The translations under genes and the position numbers were made by a program. 64,000 bases of DNA. It comes from Aequorivita sp. UBA3180 (GTDB lineage: Bacteria; Bacteroidota; Bacteroidia; Flavobacteriales; Flavobacteriaceae). Positions 1-8,514 of the stretch are shown here, piece by piece (position 1 is the first letter of the stretch; every line of letters begins with the position of its first letter). The notes under the pieces are model-generated. The model did not search any database, had not been told where the DNA came from, and saw only the letters and a list, made by a program, of their open reading frames with translations. The DNA lies in the NCBI GenBank assembly GCA_002364215.1, contig DEXQ01000011.1, positions 1 to 64,000 of the forward strand. Direction: 5' to 3'.

Positions 1-1473
1 TGGGTTAGCAACCGGCTGGGGTCTAAAAGTAATTACAACTGAATTACTATCTACCCTGCAAATACCATCTACTGCTTCAACCGAATATATACCATCTGTT
101 GTAACGGTAAGGGTAGCATTGGTAGCTCCTGGAATGGGGGTACCATTTCTAAACCACTGAATGTTAAATGGAGGATCGGTAACTCCCGAATCTAAAATAA
201 CCGGTCTGCCCAAACAAGCTGGGCCTGGATCAAGCAAAATACCAGCCGTACTAAGATCAACTGGATAAATGAATTCGTTATTTGATTCGTCGGTTTCTGC
301 TACGATACCCGTACCATTTCCAATATCGTCAACAACGGCTCTGAGGTTAAAGTTATTTGGAGTAGCGATTGGTATATTTAAAGTAATAGTACCGCTTTCA
401 GAACCACCTAAAGGGATGATATTAGTAGTAGTGGTTTGGCCTATAAGCACTGCATCAGCATAAAATGCTATTGGAGTATTTGCTGGTAATTCATTTGTGC
501 TGTTAACATTATATACCGTATAGTCAACATCAATATTACCATTTTGACATAGTACTCCCAAATCATCAATCTCAATGGTTGCATCTGGAAGCTCTGAGTT
601 AACACTAGTAATAAGGTTGTTTACAATAATGTAATCCTGTGTTGAGGTTAATTGAATTAAAATAGAGGTGTCACCGGCTTGCACGATCCCAACTAAATCG
701 TAATAATCCAAATCCATATTATAATTCTGGACATTTCCTGGTGGCCCTATATAAGAGTTTGTTCCATTAAAAGCATTGTTGGGAGGGTTAAGTGCATTAG
801 AAATAAGGTTTCCATTTATTTTTAAACTTTCCCCTTGTTGAATGTTTAAGTCTCCTTCCCAAGCTAAGAATCCAATTTTGGAAAGAATATCTGAACTAAC
901 ATCAATATTTGTAAGTGTAATATCCAAAGAGTTATTATTTGCAGAAACGCTTTCCATTCCATCAAAAAGACTTATTTGATTAAGCAATAGTGAAGGATCT
1001 TCATATATAACATAAATAGCCCAACCTCCATAATTAGTTCCACAATAAACGCTGCCCGGAAACACATAGGCTGACACATCCAGATCAGAAAACGTATAGG
1101 TCCCATTTCCAGTAGCGGCAACTAAGTCCGTAACGTCTGCATAAGCAGCAAAATAAGGATTTCCATTAAAAGTATGACTAAATATTCGCTGCGCACTAAC
1201 CGGGGCACCATTTATAGCCACATCAAAATCTCCAGGCCCAACAGAGCTCCAATAAAGATGCGCGGAAACAAACGTTTGCCCAGGAGTTAAAGCAAGTGAA
1301 GCACTACTTTGAGTAAGTATGTCACAGTAACCAGCATTATTCTCAGATGCATTAAGCGTATTTCCAACTGCCGTAAAATCATACCTACCGTTAAACTGTT
1401 GGAACAACGTAACTGGTTGTGAAAAAACGAAAAGAGGAAATACAAACGTTAAAAGAAGTATTAATTTTTTCAT
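1..1473 (-). CDS. Large secreted adhesin-like protein, 5' part (truncated by left edge)
   Basis: An open frame of 491 codons starts with ATG at 1473 and leaves the window at position 1 without a stop, so only the N-terminal part is present. Residues 1-18 form a signal peptide (MKK, a hydrophobic stretch, then FSQ). About 300 residues of a beta-rich region with Asn/Ser/Thr-rich turns follow, then a CARDB-like stretch near residues 325-415 and an Ig-like domain from about 420 (conserved Cys, 'IQWFRNG', 'GIYSVE'). This build is usual in very large flavobacterial surface proteins exported by the type IX system, but the sorting domain would lie outside the window. Cargo status is inferred. A TATATTTG -7 box lies about 20 bp upstream of the start. 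Confidence 0.8.
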   Translation of the reverse strand, partial: MKKLILLLTFVFPLFVFSQPVTLFQQFNGRYDFTAVGNTLNASENNAGYCDILTQSSASLALTPGQTFVSAHLYWSSVGPGDFDVAINGAPVSAQRIFSHTFNGNPYFAAYADVTDLVAATGNGTYTFSDLDVSAYVFPGSVYCGTNYGGWAIYVIYEDPSLLLNQISLFDGMESVSANNNSLDITLTNIDVSSDILSKIGFLAWEGDLNIQQGESLKINGNLISNALNPPNNAFNGTNSYIGPPGNVQNYNMDLDYYDLVGIVQAGDTSILIQLTSTQDYIIVNNLITSVNSELPDATIEIDDLGVLCQNGNIDVDYTVYNVNSTNELPANTPIAFYADAVLIGQTTTTNIIPLGGSESGTITLNIPIATPNNFNLRAVVDDIGNGTGIVAETDESNNEFIYPVDLSTAGILLDPGPACLGRPVILDSGVTDPPFNIQWFRNGTPIPGATNATLTVTTDGIYSVEAVDGICRVDSNSVVITFRPQPVANP

Positions 1474-1493
1474 AAATCTGGGTATTACAGTGC

Positions 1494-1501
1494 CAAATAT
1501 A
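1494..1501 (-). promoter_or_regulatory. Bacteroidota -7 box for the left-edge secreted protein
   Basis: Read on the minus strand this is TATATTTG, an exact match to TAnnTTTG, 20 bp upstream of the ATG at 1473. No TTG is seen at the right distance for a -33 element. Confidence 0.45.
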
Positions 1502-1531
1502 TTGAATACATTGTTTTTCTTTTTATATTTT
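1502..1531 (+). promoter_or_regulatory. Probable promoter of the nfu gene
   Basis: TTG at 1502-1504, a 19 bp spacer, then TATATTTT at 1524-1531, one base off TAnnTTTG. It ends 19 bp before the ATG at 1551 and overlaps the divergent -7 box of the left-edge gene. Confidence 0.4.
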
Positions 1532-1550
1532 CGCAAAAAAAAACAAGTAA

Positions 1551-2471
1551 ATGTCCCAATTTAACATTGAAATTTCTCAAACTTCCAATCCGAATATTGT
1601 TAAATTCACGGCTAACTCTTTTCTATCACGCTCTTCCAGCTACGAATTCAAAAATATTGATGAAGCAAAACCGAGTGCATTAGCGCAACAGCTTTTTTAT
1701 CTGCCTTTCGTCAAAACAGTCTATATCTCCCAAAATTTTATCGCAATTGAAAAATATAATATTGTTGAATGGGAAGATGTGCAACAAGAAGTAGCCCATT
1801 CGATTGTAGAGTACCTAAATACTGGGAAACCTGTAATTTCAGAAGAAACCACAGTAAAAAAATCTCCGGTAAGTATTTATGCGGAAAGCACTCCAAATCC
1901 CAGTGTTATGAAATTTGTTGCCAACAAATCCTTGGCATCGGGAACTTTTGAATTTAAAAATATTGACGAAGCCATCCATTCACCATTGGCCAAAGCGTTG
2001 TTCAGCTTTCCATTTGTGAAAGAAGTTTTTATAAGCGCAAACTACGTTTCGGTCATGAAATATGATGTAGCGCAATGGCAGGATATTTCATCAGAACTGC
2101 GGGAATTCATCAGAAAATTTATCGAAGGAGGAAAACCAGTATTGAACGATGAAGTATTGAACGCTACAAATATTGCTGAAAATAAATCTACCTCAACAAG
2201 TACTTTCCAAAATTCTCCCAAAGCATACACCGATCTTGAAAAGGAAATAATCTCCATACTGGATGAATATGTTAAACCAGCAGTAGCTAGTGATGGTGGG
2301 CATATTATGTTTGATTCTTTCAACACTGAAACCAAAACAGTTAAGGTAATTCTTCAAGGTGCCTGTAGTGGCTGCCCATCATCTACGATTACCCTGAAAA
2401 ACGGTATTGAAACCATGCTAAAAGAAATGCTAAACGGCCAGGTAAACCAAGTGGTGGCCATTAATGGATAA
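1551..2471 (+). CDS. Nfu-family iron-sulfur cluster carrier with duplicated N domain
   Basis: This 306-residue protein has two copies of the Nfu N-terminal domain (about residues 5-95 and 107-195; the motif 'F.FKNIDEA...LA..LF..PFVK.V.IS' recurs) and a C-terminal NifU-like domain (about 225-306). The latter has the cluster-binding CxxC in 'GACSGCPSS'. Nfu proteins carry assembled [4Fe-4S] clusters to target enzymes in the cytoplasm. The duplicated N domain makes it longer than single-domain bacterial Nfu proteins of about 190 residues; I believe this form recurs in Bacteroidota. It is followed by dodecin after 98 bp. Confidence 0.9.
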   Translation: MSQFNIEISQTSNPNIVKFTANSFLSRSSSYEFKNIDEAKPSALAQQLFYLPFVKTVYISQNFIAIEKYNIVEWEDVQQEVAHSIVEYLNTGKPVISEETTVKKSPVSIYAESTPNPSVMKFVANKSLASGTFEFKNIDEAIHSPLAKALFSFPFVKEVFISANYVSVMKYDVAQWQDISSELREFIRKFIEGGKPVLNDEVLNATNIAENKSTSTSTFQNSPKAYTDLEKEIISILDEYVKPAVASDGGHIMFDSFNTETKTVKVILQGACSGCPSSTITLKNGIETMLKEMLNGQVNQVVAING

Positions 2472-2569
2472 GCTGTCAAAATCTTCTCTTTTAACTTAAT
2501 TTTCTGAAAATTAGCGCTTAATAATTGTAATTTGGGGGTTCACTGATTTTTAACCCAAAACCAAATAAA

Positions 2570-2770
2570 ATGGCAGTATTAAAAGTAATCGAAGTACTTT
2601 CTAACTCCAGCAAAAGCTGGGAAGACGCTACACGAAATGCAGTAAAGGAAGCTTCAAAAAGCGTGAAAAATATTCGTTCAGCCTATATTAACGAGCAAAC
2701 TTGTGTTATTGACGATAACAATATTACCCAATTTCGTGTAAACGTTAAAATTACTTTTGAAGTAAAGTAA
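2570..2770 (+). CDS. Dodecin family flavin-binding protein
   Basis: A 66-residue protein with the full dodecin pattern: 'VLKVIEVLSNSSKSWEDA...AVKEASKSVKNI' forms the first strand and helix, followed by the beta hairpin ending 'FRVNVKITFEV'. Dodecins form hollow dodecamers that bind flavins and act as buffers in the cytoplasm. The Trp of 'SKSWEDA', which stacks on the flavin in this family, is present. The length equals that of the family. A rho-independent terminator follows at 2793, so the gene is probably monocistronic or ends the nfu transcript. Confidence 0.93.
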   Translation: MAVLKVIEVLSNSSKSWEDATRNAVKEASKSVKNIRSAYINEQTCVIDDNNITQFRVNVKITFEVK

Positions 2771-2792
2771 TACTTAATGATTTTCGGAAAAT

Positions 2793-2822
2793 ACGCTTTT
2801 GGTATATCAAAGGCGTTTTTTT
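2793..2822 (+). terminator. Rho-independent terminator of dodecin
   Basis: A 9 bp stem (2793-2801 with 2808-2816, one G-U pair) and a 6 nt loop are followed by a run of seven T. It lies upstream of the ATG at 2840, which argues that the next gene does not start at the earlier in-frame ATG at 2777. Confidence 0.75.
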
Positions 2823-2839
2823 CTTTTAAAAAAAATATT

Positions 2840-4954
2840 ATGCGATTGATATTGTTTTTTTTGGCATTACAAATTCTATTCGGTTGCAATTCTTCAACAA
2901 AAAACAACTTGGAAACACACAAATTTACTAACGATTTAAGTAAGGAATCCAGCCCCTACTTGTTACAGCATTCCCACAACCCTGTAGATTGGAAGGCTTG
3001 GAACGAAGCATCTTTACAACAAGCCAAAAAAGAAAAAAAACTAATGATTGTAAGCATTGGCTATGCTGCCTGCCATTGGTGCCACGTTATGGAACACGAA
3101 AGTTTTGAGGACAGTACGGTGGCCGCTGTAATGAATAAAAACTTTATTTCAGTAAAAGTAGACCGAGAAGAAAGACCCGATGTGGACCAAACATATATAT
3201 ACGCCGTACAACTAATGACTGGTAGTGCTGGCTGGCCTTTAAATGTGGTGACTCTTCCGGATGGAAGACCTGTTTGGGGCGGGACTTATTTCAGAAAAAA
3301 AGACTGGATTAATGCGCTAGAGCAGATACAGGAAATTTACAAGAATGAGCCCGAAAAATTGATTGCCTATGCCAACCGATTGGAAGAAGGTATTAAAAGC
3401 ATGGACCTCATTCGTTTGAGAACCGAAATCGTTGATTTTAAAAATTTTCCCGTTGAGAAAATTACAAAGGATTGGTCAAATAGGTTTGATGAAAAAAACG
3501 GAGGTTTTAAAGGCGCTCCAAAATTTATGATGCCGAATAATTTAGCGTTTTTATTAAGACAGGCAGTTTCTGAAAAAGACGATAAATTACTGGCCCAAGT
3601 AACCCTAACCTTAGATAAAATGGCTTTTGGTGGGCTCTATGACCAAATTGGCGGAGGTTTTGCCCGATACAGTACCGACGAAAAATGGCATGTACCCCAT
3701 TTTGAAAAAATGCTTTACGACAATGCCCAACTGGCAAGCCTTTACAGCGATGCATTTTTAATTACACAGAATCCACTTTATAGCGATGTTGTTGAAGAAA
3801 CCTTGGATTTTATCTCACTTGAAATGACCAATGATGAAGGTGGCTTTTATTCGTCACTTGACGCAGATAGCAACAACGAAAATGGAGCATTGGAAGAAGG
3901 CGCTTTCTACGTTTTTACTTCAGAAGAATTACAAAAACTGCTAAAAGATGACTTCAAAATATTTAAAGAATATTATAATGTGAACAGTTACGGAAAGTGG
4001 GAAAAAGACCAGTATGTGCTCATCCGCCAAAAAACGGATGCCGAAATTGAAAATGAATTTGATCTTACCTCCGAAGCATTTCAGCAAAAAAAGAAAAGCT
4101 GGAAAAAGACCCTCCTCACCTATCGCAACCAAAGAGCCAAACCGCGTTTGGACGACAAAACCCTAACTTCGTGGAATGCCCTAATGCTTAAGGGATATGT
4201 TGATGCTTATAAAGCCTTTGGAAAAAAGAAATACTTTAACACTGCCCTTAAAAATGCAGACTTCATTTCTGAAAAACAACTACAAGAAAATGGCGCCTTG
4301 TTTCACAATTACAAAGACGGTAAAAGCAGCATAAATGGTTTTTTAGAGGATTATGCCTTTACCATCGATGCTTTTTTGGAACTATATCAAATAACGCTAG
4401 ATGAAAAATGGCTCCAACTTTCAAAGAAGATGACTGATTATACGATCACTAATTTTTTTGATTCGGAAAAACATATGTTTTATTTCACATCAAAAGAAGA
4501 CCCTGCCATCGTAAGCCGAAATTTTGAATATCGGGACAATGTGATTCCGGCTTCAAATTCCGCAATGGCAAAAAACTTATTTCTGCTTTCAAAATATTTT
4601 GAAAATTCCGATTTTGAAGAAATTTCGCAGCAGATGCTAAAGAATGTCTCTGAAGAAATTATGCAGTACCCCAGTGGGTTTTCAAACTGGCTGGATCTTC
4701 TGCTTAATTTTAAAAACGATTTTTACGAAGTAGTAATCGTGGGAAAAGATGTTTCTGAAAAAGCAAAGCAAATAAACACACACTATCTGCCAAATATAAT
4801 TATTGCCGGAAGTATAGGTGAAAATAACGGGCCTCTATTTAAAAATAGATTTGTGCCCGGTGAAACCCTTATTTATGTTTGCAAAAACAATACCTGCAAA
4901 CTGCCGATAAAGGACACAAAAATTGCAATTGAATTATTAAACAAAAACGAATAA
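2840..4954 (+). CDS. DUF255 thioredoxin-domain lipoprotein (YyaL/SSP411 family)
   Basis: The protein has 704 residues when started at the ATG at 2840. The in-frame ATG at 2777 precedes the dodecin terminator and would bury the lipoprotein signal (MRLILFF...LFGC). An N-terminal thioredoxin-like domain carries C78-H-W-C81 in '[14 protein letters not shown]', with '[10 protein letters not shown]' behind it. An (alpha/alpha) barrel domain of the N-acylglucosamine epimerase/glucosidase type follows ('[14 protein letters not shown]', '[15 protein letters not shown]'). The family is widespread but its reaction is not settled. As a lipoprotein it should face the periplasm, unlike cytosolic homologues. 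The mscS gene begins 5 bp after its stop, so the two are probably cotranscribed. Confidence 0.85.
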   Translation: MRLILFFLALQILFGCNSSTKNNLETHKFTNDLSKESSPYLLQHSHNPVDWKAWNEASLQQAKKEKKLMIVSIGYAACHWCHVMEHESFEDSTVAAVMNKNFISVKVDREERPDVDQTYIYAVQLMTGSAGWPLNVVTLPDGRPVWGGTYFRKKDWINALEQIQEIYKNEPEKLIAYANRLEEGIKSMDLIRLRTEIVDFKNFPVEKITKDWSNRFDEKNGGFKGAPKFMMPNNLAFLLRQAVSEKDDKLLAQVTLTLDKMAFGGLYDQIGGGFARYSTDEKWHVPHFEKMLYDNAQLASLYSDAFLITQNPLYSDVVEETLDFISLEMTNDEGGFYSSLDADSNNENGALEEGAFYVFTSEELQKLLKDDFKIFKEYYNVNSYGKWEKDQYVLIRQKTDAEIENEFDLTSEAFQQKKKSWKKTLLTYRNQRAKPRLDDKTLTSWNALMLKGYVDAYKAFGKKKYFNTALKNADFISEKQLQENGALFHNYKDGKSSINGFLEDYAFTIDAFLELYQITLDEKWLQLSKKMTDYTITNFFDSEKHMFYFTSKEDPAIVSRNFEYRDNVIPASNSAMAKNLFLLSKYFENSDFEEISQQMLKNVSEEIMQYPSGFSNWLDLLLNFKNDFYEVVIVGKDVSEKAKQINTHYLPNIIIAGSIGENNGPLFKNRFVPGETLIYVCKNNTCKLPIKDTKIAIELLNKNE

Positions 4955-4959
4955 ACTTT

Positions 4960-5805
4960 ATGGACAAATTTCAAGACTTGGATATTTACATTGAAAAGTA
5001 CGGACAAAAACTGATTGATTTTTTACCAAGTGTAATTGGAGCAATCTTGATGCTTTTTATAGGACTTTGGCTGATTAAAATAATCAACGGTTTTATAAAA
5101 AGATTTTTTGACAAAAAGGATTATGACCCCACGCTTGAAAATTTTATTGCCAGTCTTATAAATTGGGGCTTAAAGATAGTACTCTTCGTATTAGTAATTA
5201 CCCAACTGGGTGTTGAATCGGCTTCGCTGGTAGCCATTATTGGTGCTGCAGGACTTGCCGTTGGATTGGCGCTGCAAGGCTCCTTGGCAAATTTTGCGGG
5301 AGGTGTTCTTATTTTATTGATAAAGCCATTTCGGGTTGGTGATTTTATTAGCGCCCAAGGTGTTGATGGAACGGTAAAGGAAATTTCTATATTCAACACC
5401 AAATTGACAACCTTTGGAAACCAACTTGCTATAATTCCAAACGGAAAATTGAGCAATGATAATATTATAAATTATACCGAAGAGGGCATCAGGCGTGAAA
5501 ATCTTACTTTCGGCATAGGTTATGACGATAACATAAAGCAAGCAAAGGAAATTCTTTTAAATTTGGTTTCCGAACAAGACACTGTTTTAAAACTAGAAGA
5601 CAAAATGCCAATGGTAGCAGTTGCTGAACTTGGAGATAGCTCTGTAAACCTTACTGTGCGTTATTGGTCCAAAAATGAAGATTTCTGGAACCTACGCTGG
5701 TTAATTCTGGAGGAAGGGAAAGTCCGACTGGAAGCTGCAGGAATCTCTATACCTTTCCCACAGCGAGATGTACACCATTTTAATTTGGAGACTTTAAAGA
5801 AATAA
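4960..5805 (+). CDS. Small-conductance mechanosensitive channel, MscS family
   Basis: The 281-residue protein has an N-terminal membrane segment (about 20-45), a second near 65-85 and the pore-lining TM3 with its Gly/Ala pattern ('AAGLAVGLALQGSLANFAGG'), then the 'KPFRVGDFI' start of the MscS beta domain and an alpha/beta C-terminal domain. MscS channels open under membrane tension and release solutes on osmotic downshock. The length matches short MscS proteins. The gene sits 5 bp behind the DUF255 gene. Its 3' end contains the promoter of the next gene. Confidence 0.92.
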   Translation: MDKFQDLDIYIEKYGQKLIDFLPSVIGAILMLFIGLWLIKIINGFIKRFFDKKDYDPTLENFIASLINWGLKIVLFVLVITQLGVESASLVAIIGAAGLAVGLALQGSLANFAGGVLILLIKPFRVGDFISAQGVDGTVKEISIFNTKLTTFGNQLAIIPNGKLSNDNIINYTEEGIRRENLTFGIGYDDNIKQAKEILLNLVSEQDTVLKLEDKMPMVAVAELGDSSVNLTVRYWSKNEDFWNLRWLILEEGKVRLEAAGISIPFPQRDVHHFNLETLKK

Positions 5806-5818
5806 ATCATTAAATTTG
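5785..5818 (+). promoter_or_regulatory. Promoter of the secreted protein gene at 5863
   Basis: TTG at 5785-5787, a 23 bp spacer and TAAATTTG at 5811-5818, an exact TAnnTTTG match. Part of it lies in the last codons of mscS. The expected start site leaves a leader of about 35-40 nt. Confidence 0.55.
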
Positions 5819-5862
5819 TAGGAATAATTCATATTTTTATAAAACAAATTAAAAAATTAAAA

Positions 5863-6567
5863 ATGAAAAAGATAATATTTACTGCCGCTTTTGTCTTAAT
5901 GGCAATTTCAATGTTTTCCCAAGCCAGACAAAGTAGCTACACCAGTGTATATGACCGAACTATTGACATTAATGAAAAGTCATTGGCTTTTGGTCTTACC
6001 GAGGCGCAGTTTGCTGCTATTAAAGATGAGGCTTATGCAAATCCCAATTTTTTACAGGGGAAAATATTTCAGGAAGATCAGTTAATAAAAGATGATGTGC
6101 CTATGCGTTACAACGCTTATGCCGACGAAATTGAAATAAAGAAAAATGTTTCTGATGAAACTTATAGTGCGCTCATTAAATCGCCAGACATCTTCGTGAA
6201 GATAATCAACGAAATTTATGTTTTTGTACCTTTTAACGGCTCAAATGAAAAAGGTGGCTATTTCAATGTATTGAATGACGGAAAAACATATGATTTGTAT
6301 AAAAAAACAAAAGCTGAATTCAGAGAGCCAAGAAAAGCACAAACATCATATCAGCAAGATACACCTCCATCATTTGTGAAGGCAACTACTTATTATTTGG
6401 TGAAGGACGGCAGTTTTTTGGAGATGCCAAATAGCAAATCCAAGATTTTAAAAATGATGGATAGTAAAAAGAACGAAATGAAAAAATACATAAAAGACAA
6501 CAATATCGATCTTGACAAGGAAGCAGATTTGGTTAAGACCATTGCCTATTTCGATTCCTTGTTATAA
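5863..6567 (+). CDS. Secreted protein of unknown function
   Basis: The 234-residue protein has a clear signal peptide (MKKIIFTAAFVLMAISMFSQA). I do not recognise a family. The mature part is charged and mostly soluble, with 'TYDLYKKTKAEF' and a Lys-rich helical C terminus ('SKILKMMDSKKNEMKKYIKDNN'). It has no type IX sorting tail and no lipobox, so it is probably periplasmic. It has its own promoter and is convergent with tsaB only 2 bp away. A strong hairpin inside the tsaB coding region probably terminates it. Confidence 0.7.
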   Translation: MKKIIFTAAFVLMAISMFSQARQSSYTSVYDRTIDINEKSLAFGLTEAQFAAIKDEAYANPNFLQGKIFQEDQLIKDDVPMRYNAYADEIEIKKNVSDETYSALIKSPDIFVKIINEIYVFVPFNGSNEKGGYFNVLNDGKTYDLYKKTKAEFREPRKAQTSYQQDTPPSFVKATTYYLVKDGSFLEMPNSKSKILKMMDSKKNEMKKYIKDNNIDLDKEADLVKTIAYFDSLL

Positions 6568-6569
6568 GT

Positions 6570-7229
6570 CTACCCCATCATAAATTCCTTTAAATAAAAA
6601 GGCTCGAAATAAGCGACATTTTCTGTGTCGCTTATTTTGTATTTAGTTTCGGCCAAACTTACCATATCTGCTGAGGAAGGAAACAAATCTTTTTGAAAAA
6701 CAGCGTTTTTATGTTTGCAAATTGCTTCAAATTTTACTGCGCCGTCACCAATAAAAATAGTTTTCCCTTTTTCCAAAAAGTCGGCAAATGAATCTTCCTT
6801 TAAAATTTCAGCTTTTGTCTCGCGTACTTGTTTTTTGTCTGAAGTATAAACTGCCGAATAAACCTCCATTCTTCTAGCGTCAAGTAGTGGAATAATGTGG
6901 CGATTAGGCATATTTACTTGCTGTGCCAAAACTTCTAAAGTGGGTGTTGAAATTAACGGGATATCCAATGCAAAGCACAATCCCTTTGCTGCTGAAACGC
7001 CAATACGGAGCCCTGTGTAAGAACCTGGCCCCTTGCTTACGGCAACAGCGTCAATGCTTTTTTTTTCAATTTTAGCCTCCCTCAAAACTTCTTCAATGAA
7101 AACATGAAGTTTTTCTGCGTGGGAAAATTTTTGATTGTTCTCTTCGCGAATTGCTTTTACCTCACCATCAACCGCGATTGCTACGGAGCAATTGGTAGTT
7201 GCAGTTTCAAGACATAGAATAACCGCCAT
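6570..7229 (-). CDS. tsaB: tRNA threonylcarbamoyladenosine biosynthesis protein TsaB
   Basis: This 219-residue protein is the ASKHA-fold partner of TsaD needed for the t6A37 modification of ANN-decoding tRNAs. It shows 'ILCLETATTNCSVA' at the N terminus, 'FSHAEKLH' and the family hallmark 'VSKGPGSYTGLRIGVSAAKG'. TsaB lacks the catalytic metal site and acts as a platform. The start codon overlaps the stop of the upstream adaptor gene, so it is translated as the last gene of the export operon, an odd partner for a tRNA-modification gene. An inverted repeat at 6607-6637 lies within its 3' end. Confidence 0.95.
   Translation of the reverse strand: MAVILCLETATTNCSVAIAVDGEVKAIREENNQKFSHAEKLHVFIEEVLREAKIEKKSIDAVAVSKGPGSYTGLRIGVSAAKGLCFALDIPLISTPTLEVLAQQVNMPNRHIIPLLDARRMEVYSAVYTSDKKQVRETKAEILKEDSFADFLEKGKTIFIGDGAVKFEAICKHKNAVFQKDLFPSSADMVSLAETKYKISDTENVAYFEPFYLKEFMMG
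6607..6640 (+). terminator. Terminator hairpin embedded in the 3' end of tsaB
   Basis: A perfect 12 bp stem (6607-6618 with 6626-6637) and a 7 nt loop are followed on the plus strand by a T-rich stretch (TTATTTTGTATTT). It lies 40 bp past the stop of the gene ending at 6567 and inside tsaB codons, so it most likely ends the rightward transcript. Confidence 0.6.
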
Positions 7230-8512
7230 TATTTATCTTTTTTATTCTCTTCAGCTGAAGAAACCTCAACTTTATCTCCCTGTTTCAGCGATTTTGTAAC
7301 TGTGTTATAAGGCCCCGTGATTACGGTTTCGCCTTCTTTCAGTCCTGAGATTATTTCAATGTTTGAATCGTCTTGAATTCCCGTCTTTACAACGCGTAGC
7401 TTTGCCTCATTTCCTTCTTTTACATATACAGCCTCAAATTTTTCAGCAGTTGCGGTTGAAGTTTCATTAGTTGTATATGATTTTTTTGTGTCTGTCGTGT
7501 CAGTTTTTATAACCACTGAACTGATGGGTACACCAATGATATTTTTCTTTTTATTCGTAATTATATCAACGGTAGCGGTCATTCCCGGACGGAAAGGTGA
7601 AAAACTTTCGGGTTTTCCTTCGGTAAGATCTTTGTATGATTCAGGAAGAATACGAACTTTTACTTTGAAATTTGTAACCTGATCTGCAGTGAGGGCGCTT
7701 TCGGCACTATTGGCTATTTCGGTTACAATTCCTTTAAATTCTCGTTTTAAATAAGCATCTACCTCAACAATGGTAGAATCGCCCACGGAAACTTTTACGA
7801 TGTCGTTCTCGTTAACGTCCACTTCCACTTCCATATTTTGAAGGTTGGCAACGCGCACTATTTCGGTACCAGCCATTTGTGCAGTCCCCACTACCCTTTC
7901 GCCCAATTCAACAGAAAGCTTGGAAATGGTTCCGCTCATTGGCGCATAAATGGTGGTTCTTGAGAGGTTATCTACAGATTGTTTCACATTTGCCGAAGCG
8001 CTCTGAACATTATAGTACGCTGCTTTTGCATTGGCTTGGGCCATATCGTAATCTGCAACAGATTTATCCCATTCAGATTTGGAAATCACCCCTTTTTCAA
8101 ATAGCGCCTTGTTTCTTTCGTAGTTTAAACGTGCATTTTTTTCACTGGCTTGTGCTTGTGCATATTGTGCCCGAACGTTTTGAAGACCCGCTTGCGATTG
8201 ACTTACGGCGGCCTGTATAAGGTCTGGGTTTATTTTTACCAACAAATCGCCTTTCTCAACTGTTTGTCCTTCCTTAACAGGAAGTTCAATAATTTCTCCC
8301 GAAACTTCTGAAGAAAGTGCAACTTCAATTTCGGGTTGAATTTTCCCCGTGGCCGCTACCGTTTCAACAATATCAATTGCAGAAATCTGGGCAACTTCCA
8401 CCTCTTTGAAATCACCTGATTTTCCAAACCAACCAGCTTTTTTCCCAATAAGCAAAAAAGCAATCAGTACTACTACTGCAACAATAACCCAAACGAGTGT
8501 TTTTTTCTTCAT
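7229..8512 (-). CDS. Periplasmic adaptor of an efflux system (RND/MacA type)
   Basis: The 427-residue protein begins with one N-terminal membrane anchor (about residues 5-24). It then has a lipoyl-like half motif ('SGEIIELPVKEGQTVEKGDLL'), a long alpha-hairpin with heptads (about 105-185), the second lipoyl half ('IYAPMSGTISKLSVELGERV') and a beta-barrel domain. Adaptors of this family bridge an inner-membrane transporter to a TolC channel. It follows the TolC gene by 2 bp and overlaps tsaB. It is the second adaptor in this operon; the first is at 9916-11085. The two differ enough in length and sequence not to be a recent duplication. Confidence 0.88.
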   Translation of the reverse strand: MKKKTLVWVIVAVVVLIAFLLIGKKAGWFGKSGDFKEVEVAQISAIDIVETVAATGKIQPEIEVALSSEVSGEIIELPVKEGQTVEKGDLLVKINPDLIQAAVSQSQAGLQNVRAQYAQAQASEKNARLNYERNKALFEKGVISKSEWDKSVADYDMAQANAKAAYYNVQSASANVKQSVDNLSRTTIYAPMSGTISKLSVELGERVVGTAQMAGTEIVRVANLQNMEVEVDVNENDIVKVSVGDSTIVEVDAYLKREFKGIVTEIANSAESALTADQVTNFKVKVRILPESYKDLTEGKPESFSPFRPGMTATVDIITNKKKNIIGVPISSVVIKTDTTDTKKSYTTNETSTATAEKFEAVYVKEGNEAKLRVVKTGIQDDSNIEIISGLKEGETVITGPYNTVTKSLKQGDKVEVSSAEENKKDK

Positions 8513-8514
8513 AT

